Shown: positions 1 to 6,435 of the stretch, in pieces
Numbering within the stretch: the first letter of the stretch is position 1
How the letters are laid out: every line of letters starts with the position of its first letter
Assembly (NCBI GenBank): GCA_938003565.1
Contig: CALKYB010000100.1
Span: forward strand, 1-9,755
DNA length: 9,755 nt
Source: an uncultured bacterium
GTDB taxonomy: Bacteria; Bdellovibrionota_C; UBA2361; SZUA-149; CALKYB01
Direction: 5' to 3'
Position numbers and translations under genes: made by a program
Notes under the pieces: model-generated
What the model saw: the letters and a program-made list of their open reading frames with translations, nothing else
Told to the model about the DNA's origin: nothing
The model's database searches: none

Positions 1-739
1 AGAAAAGGAATTTGTGAGAAACTGTAAAAGTTATCCGCTAGTACTAGACGTGATTTTCGATAAATTAACTCTCGTTCTTTTTCAGACTTCTCTGGAAAAA
101 CTAAGCTTAAGTTTCTTCTTGCCGTTTTAGGAAAACGAGGAATGATTAAAAAAAACAGTCCAATCCAAGCTCGACAAAGAGCCTTACCCATTGCTTCTGG
201 AAGGACTTCGAGAAGAAAGACCATCGAGCGCACCAAGGTCAAAATAGAAATATCTACTATATTCTTCATTAGGTTTTGATAAGATTGTCCAAAGCTTCAG
301 CCAAAGTGGAGCCTAATTTCAATTTTAGCGATTTTTAGGTGATTTAAGCCCAAGTACCTCAAAAATTTGGTAAAACGCGCTAGATATTACTCTAGGTTCT
401 ACAATTTAAGCGAGAAAAACACTAATTTACTGGAGACAAAATGGAAATCGGCTTTCTTACTAAGCTCTGAAGGCATAGTAAAATACTCTTGTATTGATCC
501 CTTGGATGTTAAGAGTTTGTAAATCCAGAAAAAACTTTAATTTGGAGCTTGAAGTTTTCTCACTTCGGTGCTTATTGAAGGATTTAAAAAGGGTGATTTG
601 CTTGCAGTTAAGAAACTCTGTAGCTAAGCGCCCAGTTTTGTATAACCATTTAAGTTCAATTTTTAACCAAGTATTGAGTTGAAGTTGTTTTTTAGCTGAG
701 CCATTGTTTCTCGTGGCAAGATAAAGTTTGGAGATAATT
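1..739. other. AT-rich stretch upstream of acpP, no convincing gene
   Basis: I find no recognisable gene here. The open frames present (about 494-682 plus, opening with TTG; 460-774 minus, running antisense across the acpP start) give protein sequences resembling no family I know. The best small frame is 142-279: ATG, 45 codons, with AGGA at 129-132 nine bases ahead. It encodes a very basic peptide (12 Lys/Arg against 2 Glu) without a recognisable motif, and I do not call it a gene. A weak 5-bp stem lies at 551-566. No sigma70-like promoter for acpP stood out. fabF, plsX or rpmF, common neighbours of acpP, are not seen. Confidence 0.5.
730..733 (+). promoter_or_regulatory. Ribosome binding site of acpP
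   Basis: GGAG lies 6 nt ahead of ATG 740. This settles the start: the in-frame TTG at 728 overlaps the Shine-Dalgarno sequence and would add four residues that acyl carrier proteins do not have. Confidence 0.75.
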
Positions 740-976
740 ATGTCGGAAAGTGCGGATAAAGTTAAGCGAATCATTGTAGATCAACTTAGTGTGGCTGCAG
801 AAGATGTTAACGAAGAAGCTTCATTTATAGAAGACTTAGGGGCTGACTCGTTAGATATAGTTGAATTGATCATGGCTCTTGAAGAGGAATACGAAATCGA
901 GATTTCCGATGAGGACGCCGAGAAAATTAAAACAGTTGGAGATGCGGTTAAATACGTCGCTGAAAATTCTGCTTAG
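740..976 (+). CDS. acpP: Acyl carrier protein
   Basis: Cytoplasmic carrier of growing acyl chains in type II fatty acid synthesis; it also donates acyl groups to phospholipid and lipid A synthesis. The 78-residue product has the usual family length and strong acidity. Seen directly: the phosphopantetheine attachment motif GADSLD with the modified serine at residue 37, followed by the acidic recognition helix II (IVELIMALEEEYEIEISDED) and the terminal helix ending KYVAENSA. The ATG at 740 is chosen because GGAG sits 6 nt upstream. In related lineages fabF normally follows directly; here the next gene is glyA, 98 nt on, after a stem-loop. The call is secure. Which fatty acid synthase genes work with it cannot be told from this window. 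Confidence 0.97.
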   Translation: MSESADKVKRIIVDQLSVAAEDVNEEASFIEDLGADSLDIVELIMALEEEYEIEISDEDAEKIKTVGDAVKYVAENSA

Positions 977-1012
977 GTAGAACTCCATTGTCTGAAAATT
1001 AGCTCAGTATTT

Positions 1013-1037
1013 GTGGTCCTTGCCCTTCAAGGACTGC
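1013..1037 (+). other. Stem-loop between acpP and glyA
   Basis: GTCCTTG (1016-1022) pairs perfectly with CAAGGAC (1028-1034) around a 5-nt loop. In RNA the stem extends outward through two G-U pairs to a G-C pair at 1013/1037. No run of U follows, so it is not a standard intrinsic terminator. It could be a processing site, a 3'-end stabiliser of the abundant acpP transcript, or a partial attenuator for glyA. The stem is seen; its role is inferred. Confidence 0.5.
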
Positions 1038-1074
1038 GAGTTGGGAAATGTAAACCTATTAATTGTAGTGTTCG

Positions 1075-2334
1075 ATGACTGTATCACGCGCCCTATTGTC
1101 TGAAGTGGATCCCGATATTTCCGAGATCCTGAAAAAGGAGACGGAGAGGAAAGAATTTTCTCTGGAGCTAATTCCTTCTGAAAATTGTGTGAGTGAAGCT
1201 GTGCTTGAAGTGCAGGGCTCGATTCTCACTGATAAGTATTGTGAGGGCTATCCAGGACGCCGATACTATGGTGGTTGCCAATACTACGATGAGATAGAAA
1301 GATTAGCTCGTGATAGAGCTAAGGAAATGTTTGGAGCGGAACGAGCAAATGTTCAGCCTCATTCTGGCGCTAATGCTAATATGGCGGTTTACCTTGGTCT
1401 GATTAAGCCGGGTGACACAGTTATGGGGCTTCGTCTTGACCATGGTGGTCATCTAACTCATGGTAGCCCAGTTAACTTCTCGGGTTTGCTCTACAATGTA
1501 GCTGCTTACGGAGTTAACACTGAAACAGGGCTAATCGAAGAAGAAGAAGTGCTTCGGGTTGCCAAGGAGTCTAAGCCAAAAATGATCATTTGCGGAGCGA
1601 CTGCTTACTCTCGCCAAATTGATTGGGAGATGTTCCGTAGAGTGGCTGATGAGGTAGGCGCGTTTCTTTTAGCGGATATCTCACATTACGCTGGATTAGT
1701 TGTGGGTGGGGTTTATGATAGCCCAGTTCCTTTTGCTGATGTTGTAACCACTACAACTCATAAAACTCTTCGCGGCCCTAGAGGGGGATTGATCCTTTGT
1801 AGAAAGGAACACTACAAGAGTATAAATAAGGCAGTTTTTCCTGGATTGCAGGGTGGCCCACTCATGCATCAAATTGCATCAAAGGCTGTTGCCTTTAGGG
1901 AAGCTCTCAAACCAGATTTCAAAGACTATGCAGCGCAGGTTGTTGCTAACGCACGTGCTCTTGCATCTGCTTTGCAAGAGTTAAAATTAAGTATTGTGGC
2001 TGGTGGTACTGATTCTCACGTTATGCTCATTGATCTGAGGGAGACCGGAGTCAATGGTGCGGATGCTGAGGAAGCTCTGGGCGTCGCAGGTATTACCGTT
2101 AATAAAAACACTATACCTAACGATCCTCAACCTCCTAAGATTACCAGCGGAGTTAGGGTAGGTACACCAGCCTTAACTACTCGTGGTTTTACGACCGAGG
2201 ATATGAGTGAAGTGGCGGAGTGTATACGTGGTGCTGTGGATGCTGCCGGAGATGATAAAAAGTTGGCTGCTGTTCGTGAGAAGGTAGTGGGATTGTGTAA
2301 AAGACGTCCTCTCTTCCCACACCGCCTCTCGTAG
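1075..2334 (+). CDS. glyA: Serine hydroxymethyltransferase
   Basis: PLP enzyme of the cytoplasm that interconverts serine plus tetrahydrofolate with glycine plus 5,10-methylene-tetrahydrofolate, the main source of one-carbon units. The 419 residues match the usual length. Seen: EGYPGRRYYGG near the N-terminus, NVQPHSGANAN, DHGGHLTHGSPVNFSG, and the Schiff-base lysine K230 in TTTTHKTLRGPRGG, followed by FPGLQGGP. The loop usually written DMAHVAGL or DIAHFAGL reads DISHYAGL here, a mild variant. ATG 1075 has no clear Shine-Dalgarno sequence ahead of it. The C-terminus after RRPLF (PHRLS, then TAG) is coded partly by the left arm of the palindromic element at 2326-2447, which supplies the stop codon. 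The fold should be complete. Function is secure. Confidence 0.97.
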   Translation: MTVSRALLSEVDPDISEILKKETERKEFSLELIPSENCVSEAVLEVQGSILTDKYCEGYPGRRYYGGCQYYDEIERLARDRAKEMFGAERANVQPHSGANANMAVYLGLIKPGDTVMGLRLDHGGHLTHGSPVNFSGLLYNVAAYGVNTETGLIEEEEVLRVAKESKPKMIICGATAYSRQIDWEMFRRVADEVGAFLLADISHYAGLVVGGVYDSPVPFADVVTTTTHKTLRGPRGGLILCRKEHYKSINKAVFPGLQGGPLMHQIASKAVAFREALKPDFKDYAAQVVANARALASALQELKLSIVAGGTDSHVMLIDLRETGVNGADAEEALGVAGITVNKNTIPNDPQPPKITSGVRVGTPALTTRGFTTEDMSEVAECIRGAVDAAGDDKKLAAVREKVVGLCKRRPLFPHRLS

Positions 2335-2447
2335 CGATTCCGGTTCCAGCTATGGATAAAATCGTCATCGCTGCGCCGCACAGGAGTGCGCCTCACTCTT
2401 CCGGTTTTATCCGCCTCGATTAGCAGAAACCGGAATCGCTACGAGGG
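2326..2447. mobile_element. Palindromic element with 18-bp perfect terminal inverted repeats (MITE/REP-like)
   Basis: CTCGTAGCGATTCCGGTT (2328-2345) is repeated exactly, inverted, at 2428-2445; a U-G and a C-G pair extend the stem to 2326/2447. Inside, the pairing continues: GCTA 2349-2352 with TAGC 2421-2424, then GGATAAAA 2354-2361 with TTTTATCC 2405-2412 plus three further pairs (2362-2364 with 2402-2404). A separate small hairpin, CGCAC 2377-2381 with GTGCG 2386-2390, lies at the tip. The whole 122 bp can fold as one long arm. It has no coding capacity, and no U-run follows, so it is not a simple terminator. The left arm contains the glyA stop codon (2332-2334). I see no clear target-site duplication. 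The structure is certain; that it is a non-autonomous transposable or repetitive element is inferred. Confidence 0.6.
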
Positions 2448-2539
2448 TTCACATTAACCTGTAAATAGTTAAAAATATTAAAGATTTTCGTCTAGACCTG
2501 TTTCCTGTTGGTGCAAGTGCTTTTATTGTCTTCTTAGAC

Positions 2540-2545
2540 TATAAT
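2540..2545 (+). promoter_or_regulatory. Possible -10 element of a promoter for nrdR
   Basis: A perfect TATAAT lies 39 nt before the nrdR start. No good -35 hexamer sits 16-18 nt upstream. GTGCAA (2511-2516) and TTGCAC (2546-2551) form an inverted repeat around it, which could be an operator. This is suggestive only. Confidence 0.3.
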
Positions 2546-2584
2546 TTGCACTTAAAACTGATAGCTTTTTATGGGTTTGAATAG

Positions 2585-3109
2585 ATGAAATGTCCGCGGT
2601 GTGAATCCCAGAAAACAAGAGTTGTAGATTCTCGAGAAGGCTCAGAGGGCCGCTCTGTGCGAAGGAGACGGGAATGTGAGGGCTGTGAGTTTCGGTTCAC
2701 GACCTTTGAGCGTTTGGAAGAGAGTCTTCCCATGATCGTTAAGAAGACAGGTCAGCGTGAATCCTTTGATAGTGCGAAGATCATGGGCGGTCTTAAGAAG
2801 GCCTGTGAGAAGCGCCCTGTTAGTGTGGATCAGATGGAGGATGTCGTTCGCTCTATTGAAGCCCGTTTACTGGAGTCAGGGGAAAAGGAAATTGATAGTA
2901 CAGTGGTGGGAGAGATGTTGATCGAAAGACTTCATAGTTTGGATCAAGTGGCTTATGTAAGGTTTGCTTCTGTGTATCGAGATTTCTCCGACGTAAATGA
3001 GTTTATGGAGGCTCTTAAGAATTTGGTATCTGGAAGTCTTGGTAAGAATAGTGCCGTTTCAGCGGAATCGGTTATTTCTCTCGTAGGTGCTAAAAAGCGC
3101 GCCCCATAA
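2585..3109 (+). CDS. nrdR: Transcriptional repressor NrdR
   Basis: Zinc- and nucleotide-binding repressor of ribonucleotide reductase operons, which in known family members binds paired NrdR boxes upstream of nrd genes. The 174-residue protein starts with the typical MKCPRC. Zinc ligands are visible as C3/C6 and C31/C34, separated by the DSRE and SVRRRRECEGC segments. The ATP-cone domain follows, roughly residues 47-137, with PMIVKKTGQRESFDSAKI and ending near YVRFASVYRDF. A tail of about 35 residues after the cone, ending in KKRAP, is somewhat longer than usual. The start is fixed by the conserved N-terminus, although only a weak GGG lies 9 nt upstream. Its place just before ribD (54 nt gap) is a widely conserved linkage. 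No ribonucleotide reductase gene is in the window. Confidence 0.96.
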   Translation: MKCPRCESQKTRVVDSREGSEGRSVRRRRECEGCEFRFTTFERLEESLPMIVKKTGQRESFDSAKIMGGLKKACEKRPVSVDQMEDVVRSIEARLLESGEKEIDSTVVGEMLIERLHSLDQVAYVRFASVYRDFSDVNEFMEALKNLVSGSLGKNSAVSAESVISLVGAKKRAP

Positions 3110-3163
3110 AATCTACTTTTATCTTTTATATCTTTCGTAGAACTTAGTTCCCTTCGAAATCTA

Positions 3164-4249
3164 ATGCGCTCCGATAACTATTATATGAACAAGGCTTTAT
3201 TGCTTGCCCGTCGAGCGGGTAGGGACACTTTACCTAACCCGGCTGTTGGAGCTGTCCTGGTTAAAGGCGACAGGATTGTAGGTGAGGGGTTCCATAAAAT
3301 GTATGGTAGTGCTCATGCGGAAGTTGAAGCTCTAAGAGTGGCTGGAGACCTGGCTAAGGGTGCTCGGTTGTATGTCACTTTGGAGCCTTGTAACCATATT
3401 GGAAAGACTCCACCTTGCACAGAATCTATTCTTGGTGCCGGTGTAGGATCGGTAGTTTATGGAATGAGTGATCCTAATCCATCGGCGGCGGGAGGAGCGA
3501 GGGAGTTGGTAGATAAAGGTTTAGAAGTCTATTCAATTAAATCCGAGATAGCGGCAAAGCAAAATTCAATTTGGTTGCATTCCCTTAGTAGCAATAGGCC
3601 GTTTGTTATCCTCAAAATTGCAGCCTCGAAAGATGGTAAGATTACAGCTGCTAGAGGACATGAAACATCTATTAGTTCCAAACCAAGTCGAATCATTTCT
3701 CACAAGTTGCGACGTGATTGTGATGCTGTATTGATTGGGGCTGAAACAGCCCGGGTTGATGATCCTCTATTAACTAATCGTCTAGCTAAGGGAGCCCAAC
3801 CGGTAAAAATAGTTTTAGATTCTAACTTAGAGTTAGATCCAGGGATGAAGGTTTTTAATTCCCCTTCGTTTGTGGCTTGCACTTCACTTGCCAGTGCTGA
3901 GCGAAAAGATAAATTTTTAAAGGCTGGAGTTGGTGTTATCGTAACTCCTCCCGAGTCAGAATTTAAAAGAGTGAGAATCGATAATTTATTGTTAGAGTTA
4001 AAAAAACTTGGAATTTATAGCCTTTTAGTTGAGGGGGGAGCTCAAGTAGCACGTAGTTTTTTAAATACTAATAATGTGGATAGATTTTTTTATTTTAGAT
4101 CTCCTAAAGTATTTGGTGGAGATGGCCCGAGTGTTTTTGAAGAAGATTCGTTTGAGATTCAAGCTTTTGGATTGAAGCTAGTTCAATCAAGAAGATCAGG
4201 TGTGGATAATTTAGACATATACAATAGAGAAAAATGTTTAGTGGAATAG
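3164..4249 (+). CDS. ribD: Bifunctional riboflavin biosynthesis deaminase/reductase
   Basis: Carries out the second and third steps on the GTP branch: deamination of the diaminopyrimidine ribosylamino phosphate, then NADPH-dependent reduction of the ribose to ribityl. The 361 residues cover both domains. The deaminase (about 1-145) shows PNPAVGAV, the zinc and catalytic motif HAE (H51, E53) and the second zinc motif PCNHIGKTPPC (C76, C85). The reductase (about 147-361) begins PFVILKIAASKDGKI and contains VLIGAETARVDDPLLT and the conserved LLVEGGAQVARSFL. ATG 3164 lacks a visible Shine-Dalgarno sequence; the alternative ATG at residue 8 (YYMNKALL) is nearer some family starts. The 3' end overlaps ribE by 16 nt, implying coupled translation. 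No FMN riboswitch lies in the 54 nt upstream. Confidence 0.96.
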   Translation: MRSDNYYMNKALLLARRAGRDTLPNPAVGAVLVKGDRIVGEGFHKMYGSAHAEVEALRVAGDLAKGARLYVTLEPCNHIGKTPPCTESILGAGVGSVVYGMSDPNPSAAGGARELVDKGLEVYSIKSEIAAKQNSIWLHSLSSNRPFVILKIAASKDGKITAARGHETSISSKPSRIISHKLRRDCDAVLIGAETARVDDPLLTNRLAKGAQPVKIVLDSNLELDPGMKVFNSPSFVACTSLASAERKDKFLKAGVGVIVTPPESEFKRVRIDNLLLELKKLGIYSLLVEGGAQVARSFLNTNNVDRFFYFRSPKVFGGDGPSVFEEDSFEIQAFGLKLVQSRRSGVDNLDIYNREKCLVE

Positions 4250-4827
4250 TTAAGGGCCTTGGAGTAGTCGCTGAGCGAGAAAGTGGTAGTCTATCTATTC
4301 GATCGGAGATATTCGCGAATAGAAGTTTTGATCTTGGTGCGTCAATTGCCATATCTGGGGTTTGTCTTAGCTTGGTTAGGCAGCAGAATGACTTGGGTTT
4401 TTTTGAGCTCGCTAGTGAGACTGTAGAGAGAACGACTCTAGGATCTCTAAAGGTTGGGTCTAGTGTAAACCTGGAGCCAGCACTTTGTCTTGGTGACCCA
4501 GTCGATGGGCATTTGGTGCTAGGGCATGTTGATGGAATAAGTGAGCTGTTAGAGTTGTCGCGACCTGACTCAAATACGATTGAAATGAGATTTTCAATTC
4601 CTGACAACCATGAACACCTGCTTGCTGAAAAAGGCTCGGTGACTTTAGCTGGGGTAAGTTTAACAGTTGGTCAAATAGATTCTAAGTCATTTAAAGTGTA
4701 TATTATCCCGCTTACTGCTAAGGACACCACTTTAGGGGCCTTGAGGGTTGGTGAAAGTGTTAATTTTGAAGTTGACAGTCTAGCGCGTTATTTGGAGCGT
4801 TTGGTGTTAAAGAGACAGTGTCAGTAA
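4234..4827 (+). CDS. ribE: Riboflavin synthase, alpha subunit
   Basis: Final step of the pathway: dismutation of two 6,7-dimethyl-8-ribityllumazine molecules into riboflavin and a pyrimidinedione that is recycled. The 197-residue product has the expected two homologous lumazine-binding barrels. The N-barrel has MFSGIV, ISGVCLS (C44), ETVERTTLGSLKVG and GHLVLGHVDG (H93, H98). The C-barrel has EKGSVTLAGVSLTV (about 132-145) and the matching IPLTAKDTTLGALRVGESVNFEVD. A short helix ending LARYLERLV mediates trimerisation in the family. The start overlaps the ribD 3' end by 16 nt, with only a weak GAGA ahead. Small departures from consensus are D91 for the usual Gly before GH, and IPLT where IPHT or IPET is common. 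Neither suggests loss of function. Confidence 0.96.
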   Translation: MFSGIVKGLGVVAERESGSLSIRSEIFANRSFDLGASIAISGVCLSLVRQQNDLGFFELASETVERTTLGSLKVGSSVNLEPALCLGDPVDGHLVLGHVDGISELLELSRPDSNTIEMRFSIPDNHEHLLAEKGSVTLAGVSLTVGQIDSKSFKVYIIPLTAKDTTLGALRVGESVNFEVDSLARYLERLVLKRQCQ

Positions 4828-4852
4828 GTTGTAATTTTTAGTTTAATGGCTA

Positions 4853-4877
4853 AGATTTAGAGTCTGAGATTTAGAGT
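4853..4877. repeat. 11-bp tandem direct repeat ahead of ribBA
   Basis: AGATTTAGAGT occurs at 4853-4863 and again at 4867-4877 (period 14), ending just before the ribBA ribosome binding site GAGG (4879-4882, 8 nt from ATG 4891). Its core AGATTTAGA occurs again inside the hairpin element at 6348-6425. It may be a regulatory site or a slippage product. Confidence 0.45.
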
Positions 4878-4890
4878 TGAGGCATGATTT

Positions 4891-6147
4891 ATGAAGCTTG
4901 ATCCTTTTGAGGAAGTATTGGCCGAAATTAAAGCTGGTAGACCGGTAGTTTTAATTGATGATGTTGACCGAGAAGATGAAGGTGACTTGACTATCGCCGC
5001 TGAGAGTGTGACGCCTGAAATACTTGCTTTCATGATGACAGAGGGTAGAGGCCTAATTTGTTTGAGCCTAGAGGAGAAGCGCCTAGAAACTCTGGGAATT
5101 CCTCGGCAAGTGTCGGATAATAAGAGTTTCTTTGGAACCAATTTTACTCTTAGCGTCGATCATAAATCAGTTGGTGCATCGGGTGTGACAGCCTCTGGTC
5201 GATCTGAGACTATCGCACGGCTAGTCGCCGATGATGCTGACCCTTCTGAGTTTATTTCTCCGGGCTGGGTTTTCCCACTCGCTGCTAAGCCTGGCGGGGT
5301 ATTTCAACGTAGGGGACAAACTGAAGGTTCAGTAGACTTAGCTAGGTTGGCCGGGATGGACCCCTCCGGGGTGATTTGTGAAATTATGGACGAATCTGGT
5401 GAGATGCTTCGTGGTCAGGGTTTAGTTGATTACTGCAAGTTGCATGGGTTGAAGCTCACTAGTGTTGAGGAGATTCGTCGGCAAAGAATTTCACGCGAGG
5501 TCTTGCTTCGCAAAGTAGCTGAGACAAATATAAAGACTCTTAGTGAAAGTGGCTTGTTTTCGAAAGATAGTAACTTTCCTACTCACCTTTTGCAGAATCA
5601 AGAGTCTTCTTCACTACGAGTTTTAGTTTATCAGGATGATGTTAACGATCGAGAACAACTCGTCTTGGTTAAAGGAGATCCTAAGAACGGTAGTCTTCTT
5701 AGAATACATTCGGAATGTCTAACAGGAGATATTTTCGATAGTGCTCGTTGTGACTGTGGGGAACAGTTGAGTCAGGCTTTGGCGAAAATTTTTGAAGCTG
5801 ATGAAGGGGTGGTTATTTATTTACAACAAGAGGGTCGAGGTATTGGACTTGGCAATAAAATAAAGGCCTATTCGCTCCAGGATCAAGGGCGTGATACGGT
5901 GGAGGCAAACTTAGAGTTGGGATTTGGTGCGGATGAAAGGAGGTATGAGGCAGCTGCTGGTATACTCTCGGATTTGGGCCTCAAGGAGGTTCGTCTAATG
6001 ACTAATAACCCGGATAAGGTATCAGCCTTGGAGGAAGGGGGAATAGTCGTAAAGGAGCGAGTTGGGCTTGTTGCGAGTACAAACGAGCATAATCGAAGTT
6101 ACCTTGAGACTAAGAAAAACAAAATGGGACATATCTTGTCTAGCTAG
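4891..6147 (+). CDS. ribBA: RibBA: GTP cyclohydrolase II fused to a divergent DHBP synthase domain
   Basis: Normally supplies both riboflavin precursors: 3,4-dihydroxy-2-butanone 4-phosphate (N-domain) and the pyrimidine from GTP (C-domain). 418 residues, usual length; GAGG lies 8 nt before ATG. The C-domain (about 205-402) is intact: HSECLTGDIFDSARCDC with zinc ligands C276, C287, C289, then EGRGIGL, DTVEANLELGF and LMTNNPDKV, although the usual YLRQEGR reads YLQQEGR. The N-domain (1 to about 200) keeps DREDEGD (E28, E30), GRGLICL (C57) and ICEIMDESG (E164) but departs at normally invariant sites. PGHVFPL has become PGWVFPL (W126), GHTEA has become GQTEG (Q143, in place of the metal-binding His), the ADR aspartate is G103, and the VTTG threonines are A96/S97. 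Inference: DHBP synthase activity is probably lost or altered. Tail KMGHILSS is normal. Confidence 0.93.
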   Translation: MKLDPFEEVLAEIKAGRPVVLIDDVDREDEGDLTIAAESVTPEILAFMMTEGRGLICLSLEEKRLETLGIPRQVSDNKSFFGTNFTLSVDHKSVGASGVTASGRSETIARLVADDADPSEFISPGWVFPLAAKPGGVFQRRGQTEGSVDLARLAGMDPSGVICEIMDESGEMLRGQGLVDYCKLHGLKLTSVEEIRRQRISREVLLRKVAETNIKTLSESGLFSKDSNFPTHLLQNQESSSLRVLVYQDDVNDREQLVLVKGDPKNGSLLRIHSECLTGDIFDSARCDCGEQLSQALAKIFEADEGVVIYLQQEGRGIGLGNKIKAYSLQDQGRDTVEANLELGFGADERRYEAAAGILSDLGLKEVRLMTNNPDKVSALEEGGIVVKERVGLVASTNEHNRSYLETKKNKMGHILSS

Positions 6148-6347
6148 GTTTTTTTGCATGATAGCTTACAAGCTGGTTTAATTTTTGCTGTAGTTCTTTT
6201 CAATTCAATTTTCAGCTCAGATTGTAGTTTACCCCTCTATTTTATAGGTGGAGTTTGAGCTTGGAGTATTTTATTTCGACCACAATTTTTCTGTTTAGGA
6301 GTGCTGTCTCCTGAGTAGAGTAGAAAGTAAGGTTTTTTCGTAGATTT
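6148..6347. other. Intergenic DNA after ribBA
   Basis: AT-rich with no gene. It holds short weak stems only: AGCT/AGCT near 6157-6168 followed by a T-rich run (a poor candidate terminator for ribBA), and AGGAG 6297-6301 with CTCCT 6308-6312. A 9-bp word TAGCTAGGT over the ribBA stop (6141-6149) recurs at 6418-6426. A T-run at 6333-6338 is not preceded by a stable stem. Confidence 0.4.
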
Positions 6348-6425
6348 CCTAGGAGTGAATAACTGGAAGCTAGATTTAGATCGCTTAGATTTGGATCGAC
6401 CCTCCGGTTATTCACTTTAGCTAGG
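6348..6425. repeat. 78-bp hairpin element with internal 15-bp tandem repeat
   Basis: AGTGAATAACTGG (6354-6366) pairs with CCGGTTATTCACT (6404-6416) over 13 positions, one being a U-G pair. After a small internal loop, CCTAG (6348-6352) pairs with CTAGG (6421-6425). The 37-nt apical part holds two imperfect copies of a 14-mer, CTAGATTTAGATCG (6370-6383) and TTAGATTTGGATCG (6385-6398), differing at two positions. No U-run follows, so it is not a normal terminator. It may be a small repetitive element, a structured RNA or a protein-binding array. It does not share arms with the element at 2326-2447. Confidence 0.5.
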
Positions 6426-6435
6426 TAGATCGCCT

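Noticed and set aside
142..279. 45-codon basic frame with AGGA nine bases upstream
   Set aside because: It resembles no ribosomal or other small protein I know, lies in a stretch with no other gene, and includes a run of nine A; a chance frame is as likely.
494..682. 62-codon frame on the plus strand
   Set aside because: It opens with TTG, has no Shine-Dalgarno sequence, and its product has no recognisable feature.
460..774. 104-codon frame on the minus strand
   Set aside because: It runs antisense over the acpP ribosome binding site and start, and its product looks like no family.
2127..2396. Minus-strand frame across the glyA end and palindromic element
   Set aside because: It is the reverse of conserved glyA codons and the element; no independent evidence for coding.
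2326..2447. Reading the palindrome as an ordinary intrinsic terminator of glyA
   Set aside because: The stem is far too long and complex, and no U-run follows the right arm.
4104..4607. 167-codon minus-strand frame over ribD/ribE
   Set aside because: It is a shadow of two well-supported genes; the composition is that of reversed codons.
6141..6426. 9-bp direct repeat TAGCTAGGT (6141-6149, 6418-6426) as a target-site duplication
   Set aside because: The 268 bp between the copies have no terminal inverted repeats or transposase, and a 9-bp repeat of such a simple word can occur by chance.
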